The notes under the pieces are model-generated. The model did no database searches. It was not told the origin of the DNA and was given only the letters and a program-made list of their open reading frames with translations. Below are positions 1 to 10,399 of a DNA stretch of 64,000 nucleotides, one piece after another. Source of the DNA: Acanthochlamys bracteata. Lineage: Eukaryota; Streptophyta; Magnoliopsida; Pandanales; Velloziaceae. The stretch is from contig CM034135.1 of the NCBI GenBank assembly GCA_019914995.1, positions 5,396,501 to 5,460,500 of the forward strand. Reading direction: 5' to 3'. Both the position numbers and the translations under genes were made by a program. How positions within the stretch are numbered: position 1 is the stretch's first letter; the number at the start of each line of letters is the position of its first letter.

Positions 1-1860
1 TTTAACCATGTTTGCATGTACATATTTACATGTATGCCAGTTCCTTGTTAGTTTTAACTTTCCTAATAAGAGGTATCCAGTAATATGTTCTAGCCATATG
101 CATGGTGCAGAAGCATGCCACTGATGTTATATGGAAATGTTGTGATATTCAGAGTTCACGAATCTTCACATGAATGTCTAATGTTGATGTCTTTTGTGTT
201 TGACCTTGTTTATTTTTTGAACTAAGATTATATATATTGGCTGAAGTACTTTTGTCCTGTTAACTATAAGGTACGCGAAAGTTTGGTGTAGTCTGATGTA
301 GTAATTATTATTTATCTTAGCATTTTTCATGAGGATGACATTCTTCTAGTTGGATTGTTTTGATGGGTTTACAGGTGAGGGATTTAATAACTTGTTATTC
401 TTGGAATTGTCATGTCTGGCTTAGCGTACTCAATTATGATACAGAAACTTTTTGACACTGAATTGTACATAATTCTGCCTGCAGGATTTCGTTTTATCTA
501 ATCAGAGGTTGTCCTTGTTGGTAACCATGAGGTATTAATCTTATAGCATATATTTTTTGCTGTTTTGAGGTGATTTTGCTTTTGATTTGGATGAGGGTTG
601 TCTTTTACAAGTGGTATGACATTCATTGGGAAAGATGCTGAGGAATCTACACGTACAGTGAAGTTCTTCTATCCTTTTTTGATTTGTTCTTTTATACTCT
701 TTGCTATTCTTTTTAGTGTGTATTTATGCTTAATATTCTGCATTCTAATAGGATTGAACTATTACAACCAGTTATAATGCATTCTGAGTAAGTGGACGCA
801 GTTAGTGGTATTCACAATTGCGTGTGTAAATTGCGATTTAGAAGGAGCTTATGCTCAACTAAAGCATCCAAAACTGTGGATATGTATACTTGGACACATC
901 CACTGCATGTATTAATGTGAGCAATGTGCATACGAAAACTTGCTGCGGCAACACTTTTTTGTTAATTAGCATAGCTAAAACTGTTGATTTTATAAAGGAA
1001 ATTTGTAGCTAGTAGCAATGGGATTTTGGGCATATGCTTTGTTATGAGCTTCTTAATTCTGTAGGAATAATGCTTGGTAGCATTTCTAGTATTTGCTAGG
1101 TTCAAAGCTGTAGTATTGCTACTACGTACACTTAAAAAGCACTTGAAATATACAAATAGCAAAATAATTGAACTAGTTAGAAATAGATGATCTTCTGTGG
1201 ATTGTTTTTGCATGGAGATCATGGTCGTTTGTTATGATTAGCAAGCTCCTTAGTGATGACCATGATAAAAAGTAAAGAAGATGGGCTTTGTTCTAATAGT
1301 TATCAGCTCAACTTTTTGCTTGTGTTGTGGACAATATTTCGTGGTGCACCATTAAGAAATTTAATTACGACAAAAATTAAGAGTAGCTATGAAAAAGATC
1401 GTAGTGTGCAATTTAACAATCTTTTTCAAGCAAACAAAATAAATTGAAGTTCATGGAATCCACTAGGAAGAGAAGAAGTTGCTGTCACTTTTCTCAACTT
1501 TTGGGAGCGACATTTGCATCGGAAGGTTTTGCAGGTGCTTCATTCTAATATCTTTGACTTTTGTGTTGCTTTATTGATCACAGTACACGTTATAAGGAGT
1601 AACAAGGTGCCAATGCATCTCCCTTCAGTTTACTGCTTAGTTTACTTTGTTAATGCCTCTTTTTCATTCATCTCTAAGATGCTGGTGTTATGGTTTTTCA
1701 CTGCAGTAGTATATAGATGTGTGTTTAAATTTGTTTCTTATGTTTGGAGGTGAGTTTGATTCCTAGTCTGTCATTTTGTGGTTCTGGTCTCTCCTGTGCC
1801 TAGTTAAACCACTGCGATATGGTTGAGAGCTTTGAGATCTAATAACTTATATATTTCGTC
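1..1860. other. Intergenic or intronic sequence, no recognised gene
   Basis: No open frame here looks like a known protein. The sequence is T-rich with several short stretches bounded by plausible plant splice signals, for example one near 484-520 between a CAG acceptor and a GTAACC donor. It could be the intronic 3' part of a gene that starts left of the window, but nothing is long enough to identify. Confidence 0.4.
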
Positions 1861-1865
1861 CCACT

Positions 1866-2770
1866 ACTAACAACAACAAACTGGTCTCTCCTTGTGCCTA
1901 GTTAAACCATTGTTATTTAATTATGTGACTTGCTTACACAATAACATCAAACTAAATCTTTATCCCTCTTATGTGGGGTCGGCTATACGAATCTGTTTTT
2001 TTTTTTCATTCCGTTTGATTATAAATCTGGTCTAGCGAAAGGTCAAAATCCTTTAATTACTTCGCCACCACCTTAGGTCAAGTTAATTTGGTCTATCTCT
2101 TTTTCTTTTAAAAGTATTTAAAAGAAATTGCATCACTATTATTAACTGCAGCGTCTTTAGGTCTGCGCAAGACATGCCTGAACCATTTAAGCCTACCTTC
2201 TCGTAACTTGTTCTTAATTGGCGAGCCAATTGCTTGTTGGCGTATATTCTTATTTCGTATTTTGTCCATTATAGTATACCCACAAATCTATCTTAACGTT
2301 CTCATTTCTGCCACATTTATCTTATGAATATATTGACCTTTAAAAGTCCAGCATTGACTACTGTAGAGCATTGCAAGCCGAATGACTATTATAATATTGA
2401 TCTTTTGGCCTTAAAAAGATTTTTCTATCACACAAGAGTCCGCCAGAACTTCGTCATTTCATCCATCTTGTTTTATTTCTATGCATAATATCTTCTTCAA
2501 TTTTTTCTTCCTTATGAATAACCCAACCTACATATTTAAAACTATCCCTTTGTGTTACAACACAATCTTTTATGGCAACGCCAATATTATCATTATTTTT
2601 GTGTTTAATAAAATGACAATGCATATATTCTGTTTTAGTTATATTTAATTTAGGACCCTTCAATTCTAAGGTACTTTGCCAACAGTTTATAGCTTACTCC
2701 TTTTTTTGTCTCATCAGCTAAGATTATTTCATCGACGAATAACATACACCATGATACTTCATCCTGAATA
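1866..2770 (-). mobile_element. LINE (non-LTR retrotransposon) fragment, reverse-transcriptase C-terminal part
   Basis: Read on the minus strand, 2770 down to 2454 encodes the end of a plant LINE reverse transcriptase. It starts with the catalytic box region (WCMLFVDEIILADET; the usual FADD is altered to FVDE). It continues with the conserved segments KTEYMHC and DSFKYVGWVI. Below 2454 the similarity continues through several stops and frameshifts (ICGYTIMDKIRN, EGRLKWF). It ends near 1966-1990 in the common plant LINE tail that reads GTGGGGTCGGCTATA on the plus strand, followed by a CAA-rich stretch, the complement of the (TTG)n tail. The catalytic change and the stops make it inactive. Confidence 0.8.
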
Positions 2771-2929
2771 TGTGACTTGCTGATGAACTATTAAAAGTCA
2801 ACATGTTCCTAAGATAAAATATAGCAGAAATAAGAATATTTAGATGGATATGTGAACATACTATTATACTAGAATAGACAAAATATGAAATAAAAATATT
2901 TACCAATAAGCAATTTTCACGTTGATCGA

Positions 2930-3200
2930 GAACAATTTAAGTGAAGGTAGGCTTAGGTGGTTCGGACATGTCATCTGCAAACAAAAAAATGTTGCAATGC
3001 ATATGAGTGACGCTTTTAGGAGAAAATGTGGTAGCCTAAGATTAACTTGGCTAAGGGTGGGTTAAAAGGTGAATGGTTTAGAGAAATTGGATCTTACGTT
3101 GAATCTGGTTTATAATTGATGAAAATGAAAGAAACAGATTCATATAATCGACCCACTCAAGTGGGATATAGACTTAGTTTGTTGTTGATGTTGAACTTGC
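2930..3200 (+). mobile_element. LINE 3' fragment in opposite orientation
   Basis: On the plus strand this codes for the extreme C-terminal LINE motif EGRLRWFGHVI and then breaks down through stops. It finishes with a tail related to the neighbouring element (ATCGACCCACTCAAGTGGGAT) and a TTGTTGTTGATGTTG run. It faces away from the larger LINE fragment on its left, so the two are head to head with about 160 bases between. The short tail sequence TTCATATAATCGACCCACTC recurs once more at about 3374, suggesting a small local duplication. Confidence 0.7.
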
Positions 3201-3204
3201 TGAT

Positions 3205-4125
3205 GTACTATATAATATTAGATACTTATTGGTTCAGTGTCATGCTTTAGTTGTTAGTAGTCTTTCTTATACTCTCATGTACCCTTTGATTTTCCAATTT
3301 GGCTACTGTTATGATAATTTGGCCAGATGACAAAATGGTTGCACTCTTTGGATGAAGAGCTTTTGGCTCCTAGTTCATATAATCGACCCACTCAAAGTAT
3401 TTCTTGCCCTTAGTTCAAAGAATGAAGAGCTTTTTGGCTCAAATTGGACATTCTGTCATATCGACTGTCTATCCCTACGCCCGTTCCCTCTATTGAGCAA
3501 GATGTATCGACCCTTCAACTTTCATGTAATTTATAATCAATGTCATAACAGCTCGATGTTGTTCAGTCACTTTAGAGCTGCCCCATTAGTTTTAGACAAT
3601 ATGCTTGGCAGTTCTAAATCAGCAACTTGACCTGGCAACTTAAATTTATGAACTTAAAGCAGTGTGACGTTCAAATGAAGAGAGCTAGGTCTGGTTATCG
3701 CAAAAAATTAGAGTACTTTCAGGTTGGTTCTTTTAATCTCCATATTCGAGGATGATAATGACATTTGTATGTTCTTATAGGGACTTTTCTTTTTTTTGGA
3801 ATACTTTAGGGCTTGTTTCTTTTTGATCTCCATGCTTCAGTATGACTAAGATTTGTTGCACCGTTCTCATATTGCTGAGACATTTGCTTTTTCTCCCATT
3901 ATAGCAATACCGCCACTATTTGCTTTAAGAAGCACTTGAGAAAATTGTTATTCCCAAGTTATTTTATCAAGTACTTCCATATGATTTGTAGTAATGCTAT
4001 TTTCTCTGATGCAGTTTATGGAATGTTTAGAAGTGAGTAAGCGCCTCAATTTTGTTGAGCGAGACTAGTCCTTCCATCTGGATCCAATTGCTAATGTGCA
4101 TGGTCTTGAAAAGAGGATGACGTCA
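3205..4125. other. No gene recognised
   Basis: AT-rich sequence between the LINE fragments and the PPR pseudogene. The 92-codon open frame at 3352-3630 overlaps the duplicated LINE tail and resembles nothing I know. I see no other structure. Confidence 0.4.
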
Positions 4126-4130
4126 GAACT

Positions 4131-4680
4131 GTGATGCATGCGTCTCCTTCCTCTATGCAGCACCTTGTCAAAGAGGAAGATGTCAGAAGGATTTGGAAAG
4201 TGTGCAAGTTGACAACCAACCACAATGCCTTGCAGCAATTGAGGCCTGGGGTAAACTTGGCTGTGTTGAGGGTGCTGCATAACTTTTTGGGGAACACATT
4301 GAAGTCAAGGAAGAAGCTGTCATCACAATATTACAATGCTTTACTGCAAATATATCTGGACCACATTCTTATATCCAAGGGTGATCTTGCAAAAGAAGAT
4401 GGCTGGCAGTGGCTGTAATGCTACACCTCTTTCTTGGGATGGCTCTGTGTTGAATCTAGGGAGGTGGAGAAAGCAGATTTCTTTGCTGCAGAATTCAGAG
4501 GAAGAAGGCTAAACCTAAACATCACTATACCTCGTCTAATTAATTCTGGAGCAGTACTTAAAGAGGGATGGTGTAAACAATGTGGAGCAGGTATTCCAAA
4601 TGTTGAGGCAGACAGACTATCCTTTTAGGATAAGAAACTACCAGCTTCTGCTATAGGCTTACGTAAATCTCAAACCTAAT
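4131..4680 (+). pseudogene. Pentatricopeptide-repeat (PPR) protein pseudogene fragment
   Basis: Pieces in three frames line up in order with plant mitochondrial P-type PPR proteins of the At1g80270/PPR596 type. HLVKEEDVRRIWKVCK comes first (from 4159). A second-frame stretch CLAAIEAWGKLGCVEGA follows, then LSSQYYNALLQIYLDH, a third-frame stretch MAGSGCNATPLSWDG, EVEKADFFAAEF and finally NYQLLL, stop, AYVNLK near 4640-4680. Each matches one helix of the repeat arrays, but the frame changes at least four times and in-frame stops interrupt the tail. A pyrimidine-rich CTCTATGCAG just before the first piece looks like a retained acceptor, so a decayed genomic copy is more likely than a processed one. 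Confidence 0.7.
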
Positions 4681-5109
4681 TGAAGTGATAAGAGTTCCTA
4701 TTGCAAAAATGTAAGCATCTGTAAACAGCATACAATTGTAGAACAATGAAGAAGTTCTGTACAGAGCACTACGGCGGACCAGGCTGATAATGCAGAGCAA
4801 ATTATTTAGAATACAAATAGGTTGTGAAAGTACATAATTTTTGATCCATTTCTCCCTTCAAACTTACAGTAACAACAAATTCACTGGAGCAAAATAACTT
4901 TGATTTTTCCAATATGAATTTCCAAAATCATCTGCAAAATGGATCTAAACATGCAAAAGTTGCATGCTGCTCTAGAGTGTTGCAGCACCTGGTAACTTAC
5001 TACTTTTATAATCTTATTTCCAAGTTCAGAGGCAAACAGTAAACACTGAGCTATCAACCAAACCAGGGGGATGACTAAGAGAAAATTGAGTTGTAGATCA
5101 CATCTTCAT
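4681..5109. other. Spacer between PPR pseudogene and the 3' end of the B14 gene
   Basis: No coding or repeat signal seen. On the minus strand the part next to 5110 should hold the 3' untranslated region and polyadenylation site of the B14 gene. Confidence 0.4.
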
Positions 5110-8100
5110 TTAGAAATAGTTGCTTGTGTAGAATTGCCTCAGAAAGTCAGACATGCCCTCGTCCTTCTTCCCCAAGTCCTGGACAAGACCTTGGCGACCA
5201 ACCACGTACTGGCCTATGATGTGGTGCCTCTGCTTTGCATGCTCAACAATGTTGTTAAGTTCCTCCATCCCTTTGAAGAGAAGCATATCAATTACCTGTT
5301 CGAGAAATATGTACGATCACTACAGAAAACATAGTCAAAGAAGCTGGATTCAACAATTATTTTCCCTATTGAAGTGCAGTGGCTTTCATAACGTTGTAGT
5401 AGACAAGGAATCGAACGGACAGCAATGATGTAGTCACCAGAACAGATGCTATCCCAAATAAATTTAGCTGTATCTTTCAAACTCAAGTTATCGAACTGAT
5501 TCCATCTCCAATCATCATTTATCCGAAAAATAAGGGAGATGGTTAAAAAAATCTAAATAATCCTGGGAACCATTTTCTTATAGTATCCAGTTTCAATAGA
5601 ATCTCATCTCGAAGCAGAAAAAAACAGGTCTTTCTATTTTATTTAAAAAATGAACCATGTGACTCATCCTTATTCATGAATAACAATCAACACAAGTTCA
5701 GATCAACATGATGACATCAAATTTCACTGTAAATCTTTGATAATTCCAACATTACCTATACAAACCAAAAGTTACAGTCATCTTTTCTAGCTCTGCAAGA
5801 TATTGTTACCGAAATAAAGGAAACCATGTGACTCATCCTTATTCATGAATAACAATCAACACAAGTTCAGATCGACATGATGACATCAAATTTCACTGTA
5901 AATCTTTGATAATTCCAACATGACCTATACAAACCAAAAGTTACAGGTCATCTTTTCTAGCTCTGCAAGATATTGTTACCGAAATAGAGGGAGCATTTGT
6001 ACCCTCTTATTATGTGTTCTTATAAGTAACATCCATAACAACATCAACAATACAAAATGCCTATAGTTGAACTTATTGATTTGGATAACTCAGGCTACCA
6101 GCAATTTCTGCCAAATCATCAGCATTGCTAAAAATTGGACATGAAAACTAATACAATCTGTTTTCACTTTGACGTATCAACAATCATTGGTATGTCAGGA
6201 AAGTTTAGACTAAAAATTACATTTATCTTGCATTATAGATTAATCAGAATGCCACTTATTCATGTCTTTGACATAGGAACACAGTCAAATACTTGTCAAA
6301 CCCCAGCTGAAATATTTCACAATAAAAGATATTCACAGACAAAAAGAACAGATAGTTCACATTATAGTTTTAGTTCTTCAGACAAATGCATCTTAAATGC
6401 CTAATATATGATAACACCAAAAGGTCCATATAACTTTGTGAGTGTGTTTAGCATCTTCAATCGCTCAAAACTCTTGTTTTAGTAATATCATTTTAGACTT
6501 ACATATGCAAATATACAGAGACTGAAGCGTCCAAAAGGACGAAGGCATAAATAGAAAATATAGCATAAACATACTGATGAACATAAAAAGAGAAGTCTAC
6601 AAGGAGTAAATCTCTTGTTCTGAAGTATAAAAAAATCTGCCTTAAAACACACATATAAATCTTGGTCCTCAACTTTCATTTGATACCCCACTCATGAGGA
6701 TGGGTGACTTCCAAATCACACGGCTGCCTATTGTCAAAGTAAACTGTCTTGTTTACTTATTGCATCTGAATCCTCTCCAGTATTCTAAGCATGTCACTCC
6801 TATGTCAAAATGATCGAGGGACAAGAGCATTTACAAAGAAATAGCCTTTCAGCTTCAAATGTTAAGATCGTGGTTAAAACTCAGCCAAAACTAGCCATCA
6901 TGGCTTGCATGTCAGCATCATCATCCTAGATCCAGAAAAAAGATGTGCAAACTCATGCCCAAAGGAAGGTCATTTCATTAATGTGTTTATCTGTATGCTA
7001 ATAACTATCATATAAGGATTCATCCTTCTCTTATCGATTCTTTTGCTGTCCCACTAAGTTTATCAATAAAAAGTTTCTTGCATAACCAGAAAACAAGAAC
7101 TATTCCGTCGCTTTAAGTAGTGTTTGGGTGAGCTATATGTTGGCCTGCTTATCCTGCAAAGTGACACAGACTTCAATCTGCCTAACAGAAAGGTTGCATA
7201 TTTATCATCTCCTAGAGAGAATAACTGCTAAAATCCTATAAAGACAACTCGCATAAATTGCTGATTTAGTAGGTTGGCAGCAGAGTGGAACATCTGACCA
7301 TAAAACAAGACACAGACTTAAATGACTTGATATAAATGAAAACAACACGAGACCTACTGCATTAAACAAAAAGCAAAATAAATAAGAATATAAGATATGA
7401 TTTTACACAGCACATACGTGGTTTACACATCTTTATGTGTAGCATTTGTTCTATGACTAATTAGATCAACAGTCCAACTTCTATATTGTGTTCTTCATGA
7501 AAACAACTTGTGTGTATATCATTCTTACTTACACGACTGCCCCATCATAGTCCTCCAAAACACATCCTTCTCAATTCATTTTGTAAACACTTTTTAATAA
7601 ATGAAAAGTAACCATTATAAGTTACGAATGATCATATTCAGTGGCCAAAACTTTTGAAGAACTATTTTCCTTTTACAAAATTACATTAGAAATGTTCTTC
7701 CTATCGATCCATCCACTGCCTCTACAGAAGAGATTGAGGCCCTCCTACTTTCAGTCAGACATCTGCTCATTAGTAGGATGCCCAACATCCAAATGTTGCG
7801 TTATTACGATAACTGGATACATTCCATGCTGCTAAATTCACTTTCACACTTCTACATAGATTCAGAGAAAACTTGTGATGAATCTTTTTCATAGAAGTTA
7901 TAGTGTCAGTCGGACTTCAATTATTAGATCTACTCAAATGGCATAAGTTATTCTAAACTGCTTATTCCATCCATGGACTAGCGCACAAACTTAACAAATT
8001 TTATGAATTCCTTTTCACAGGGAACATTTCCAGGTACTCTATGGTAATCTCATTTCAATAACACCATACACTAATCTTATGCTATCACCTGCACTTACTT

Positions 8101-8522
8101 CAAAACAAAGTTCGGTAACAACTAACAAAAAGATAGCCAACTTTCGAATTCTGATTTCTGGAAACTCTCGGATAGCAAAAATTTTCCCTTTCCTTTTCAA
8201 TTATGTCTCATCACCTACTCGCTCTTAACCTCAGATTAAACGAACCACACTCGGCAAATCACAAACCCAATTAGTGAGAAACAACTACATCGAGTAGGCA
8301 ACCTGTTACCTTGGGGTTAGAGATGTTGGAATTATTTCTGATTTCTTGCGAGATCGTGGATCGGAGTTGGGAGATGGTGGCAACATCGTGGAGATTGTAA
8401 ATCTCCATGATTGTTGGAATCGATCGACACGCCTTCTTGAAGAAATCGATAGTTCGTTTCCGTGCTTCTTCTAGCGACGCTGAGTTCGGCGGAACCTTAA
8501 CTCCCGTTAGCCGGAACGCCAT
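5110..8522 (-). CDS. NDUFA6: NADH dehydrogenase (complex I) 1 alpha subcomplex subunit 6 / B14, LYR family
   Basis: Nuclear-coded accessory subunit of mitochondrial complex I. Members of this LYR family bind acyl carrier protein at the matrix arm. Two coding exons on the minus strand: 8522-8310 (71 codons, from ATG) and 5295-5110 (61 codons plus TAA). Both junctions are canonical: AAG|GTAACA donor and GAACAG|GTAATT acceptor, with the intron between codons 71 and 72. The product is 132 residues, matching the roughly 133 of the Arabidopsis protein (At3g12260). Diagnostic stretches are KVPPNSASLEEARKR near the N-terminus, the helix DFFKKACRSIPT (the LYR position is FFK at 27-29, degenerate as in other plants), then FKGMEEL, HAKQRHHIIGQYVVG and the C-terminal FYTSNYF. 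The roughly 3-kb intron holds a recent 169-base tandem duplication. I see no disabling change, so it is probably functional. Confidence 0.95.
5653..5990. repeat. Tandem duplication, two units of about 169 bases, in the B14 intron
   Basis: The block starting AACCATGTGACTCATCC at 5653 is repeated at 5822. The copies differ at only a handful of positions (for instance ATCAAC/ATCGAC, CATTACC/CATGACC, one inserted G). Near-identity implies a recent event. It has no coding potential and lies well away from the splice sites. Confidence 0.9.
5991..8309 (-). other. Remainder of the B14 intron
   Basis: AT-rich intron sequence. I found no clear transposon ends and no frame with recognisable protein similarity. 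Confidence 0.5.
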
Positions 8523-9283
8523 TGCTGAATCTATCGAGTCTCGAGCTCTAACAATTGTTGGTGAACGAGAGACGGTGTAGAAATTTTGTAATGTAGGGTA
8601 ACTAAAATTAACGTTTTGTAAAATCTGTCTTTTAGTAATTGGGACTAATTTGAGTATAATTGACGTATAGCAAGGCTCATTTGCAAGAACGGGCTAGCAG
8701 GTTTTGTTTTACAATTAAAATTCCATTAAGTAAGAAGAAGTTGCAACTAATTTCGTTAGAATTTGTCAGATAAGAGTTAAAATCTAAAAGTCAAAAGTTT
8801 GGGTATTCTACCTTTCACGTATAATATATATTTGAAACTTATAAGTAGCAAATAAGATTGAATCAAATATTTTATTTTAGACTTTCAAGAGAATATGGAA
8901 TCTATAATGTCTTTTCAAACTCCTCTACCAAATATGCACTTTAATAGAAACATGATCACATGTACAGACTTGTTATTGACAACATACCACATTTACGTAA
9001 ATGGAGCAAAAACCAAAAACAAAATGGTTTGAGACACATATTCATGTCCCATTACTGGCCTTGCACAACTCCATGAAATCAGGACTGCACCAGGATACAT
9101 GCAGCCGCAACTCCTCCGGTAGATCAACATACAGTAATATATATGCAAAATGTGCAGTGCCCCAAGTTTAATTAGGAAATATTTTGTTAAATGAAAGTAT
9201 CCTTTTGGACCACTTACCTCATGGGCTATCAACTTTTAATTCGCAAATATAATGGGCATTATTATTTCTCATCCTTCGTATTA
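8523..9283. other. B14 promoter side and spacer
   Basis: Sequence upstream of the B14 ATG on its coding strand, so it should hold the promoter and leader within the first few hundred bases from 8523. No specific motif is strong enough to assign. The outer part (8800-9280) is AT-rich and featureless. Confidence 0.4.
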
Positions 9284-9749
9284 GGGAGCGTTTGGGAGTG
9301 CTTATGAAATAAATTTTTTTAGAAATAGAGAGTAATTTTATTTTTTTTGAAAAACGAGCTCTATGTTTTTTACTTCTAAAAAAATAATAAAAATATGCAA
9401 TAAAAAAATCTCACTATGTAATAGAATTTTTCTACATTTTTTAAATTTTTAAATAAATTTTTTAAATACTTATAAAATATGTACTGAAAAACGTAAAACT
9501 GAAAATTAAAAATGAGCGTTTGGAAAACGCAATATGAAATGAAGGATATTTTTATATTTTTTTTAAAACAAGCTCTTTTTTTATCTCTAAAAATAATAAA
9601 AATATGCAATAAAAAGATCTCACTACGTAGAATTTTTCTATACTTTCTAAATTTTTAAATAAAATTTTTAAATACTTATAAATATGTATTGAAAAACGTA
9701 AAATAAAAAATTTAAAAATTGCTTATGGGGAACGCTCAACCAAACGGGG
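9284..9749. mobile_element. Tourist-like (PIF/Harbinger) MITE, internally duplicated
   Basis: Flanked by TTA on both sides (9281-9283 and 9750-9752), the target duplication of this superfamily. The left end reads GGGAGCGTTTGG and the right end, reverse complemented, CCCCGTTTGG. Inside, a block of about 195 bases occurs twice in direct orientation (about 9340-9515 and 9535-9715). The second block is introduced by a fresh terminus-like GAGCGTTTGG at 9513, so it looks like a head-to-tail dimer of one MITE. A related copy in reverse orientation lies at 57.8-58.0 kb. Confidence 0.7.
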
Positions 9750-9882
9750 TTACTTTCTTCCCATTTCCCATTGGTGGTCACCGTGTCTTCATCCATCTTC
9801 TTTCTTTCTTACCTTGTCTCTTTCTTTTCACTTTATCCTGGTACGCCTTTGCAAGCTTCCTCTCTGTGGTCATAGGTGATCC

Positions 9883-9934
9883 ATGGATTCTGCAGAGCAA
9901 GACATTCTTCCTCTTTCTTCTCCTTCTTCGTCAG
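9883..9934 (+). pseudogene. Possible orphan first coding exon
   Basis: An ATG in good context (GATCCATGGAT) follows a long pyrimidine-rich leader-like stretch (9750-9880). It opens 17 codons, MDSAEQDILPLSSPSSS, that run to a perfect TCAG|GTATTC donor at 9934. Composition and splice signal are those of a genuine plant first exon, but no matching second exon is visible: retroelement sequence begins within a few hundred bases. I do not recognise the protein. It may be the stump of a gene cut by insertions, or a small gene whose later exons I cannot see. Confidence 0.3.
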
Positions 9935-10109
9935 GTATTCTCTTTCTTCACTGGTTTTCTTTCTGCCGCGCAAGTGGGACTAAAATTTTTCTCAAAATCA
10001 ATTGACAATAAGAAGAGTGAGCCCAATCTTTATAAATATTATTTTAGAATTATTGATAAGTAATGTGAGACTAAATCTTTCTTTAACACCTGCCTTCCAG
10101 CGGAGCGTT

Positions 10110-10395
10110 TTTTATTTATTTATTTATAAATTGAACTGATGTTGCTACGTGTCATGTAACGAATTGGATGAAGTGGGCGATCTATACTGAAATAAAATGG
10201 GCTACTTGTCCTAAAATATAACGGACAACTGTCCTTTGAATGAAACGGGCTACTTTTTCTGAAATGAAACGAGCTATTTTTGCTCTATAATAAATTAGAC
10301 TATGAAGGCTCTGAATAGATATGGATAATAAGTTAGATTTAGTCCATATCTTGGGCCGATCCGGCCTAATTCGTTCTGATATCATGTGATGAATT
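10110..10395. repeat. Short imperfect tandem repeats around a GGGCTACTT core
   Basis: Four or five units of about 24-30 bases with the core GAAACGGGCTACTTTT and variants (10165-10290). They translate on the minus strand to a repeating [AV]RFI/RYI pattern. They sit at the left edge of the degraded LTR region and are probably part of a repeat rather than a gene. Confidence 0.45.
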
Positions 10396-10399
10396 TATA

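Noticed and set aside
9719..10063. 114-codon hydrophobic frame that looks like a membrane protein
   Set aside because: It is a pyrimidine-rich leader-like stretch read in the wrong frame, and its start lies inside a MITE. The phenylalanine/leucine richness comes from TTC/CTT runs.
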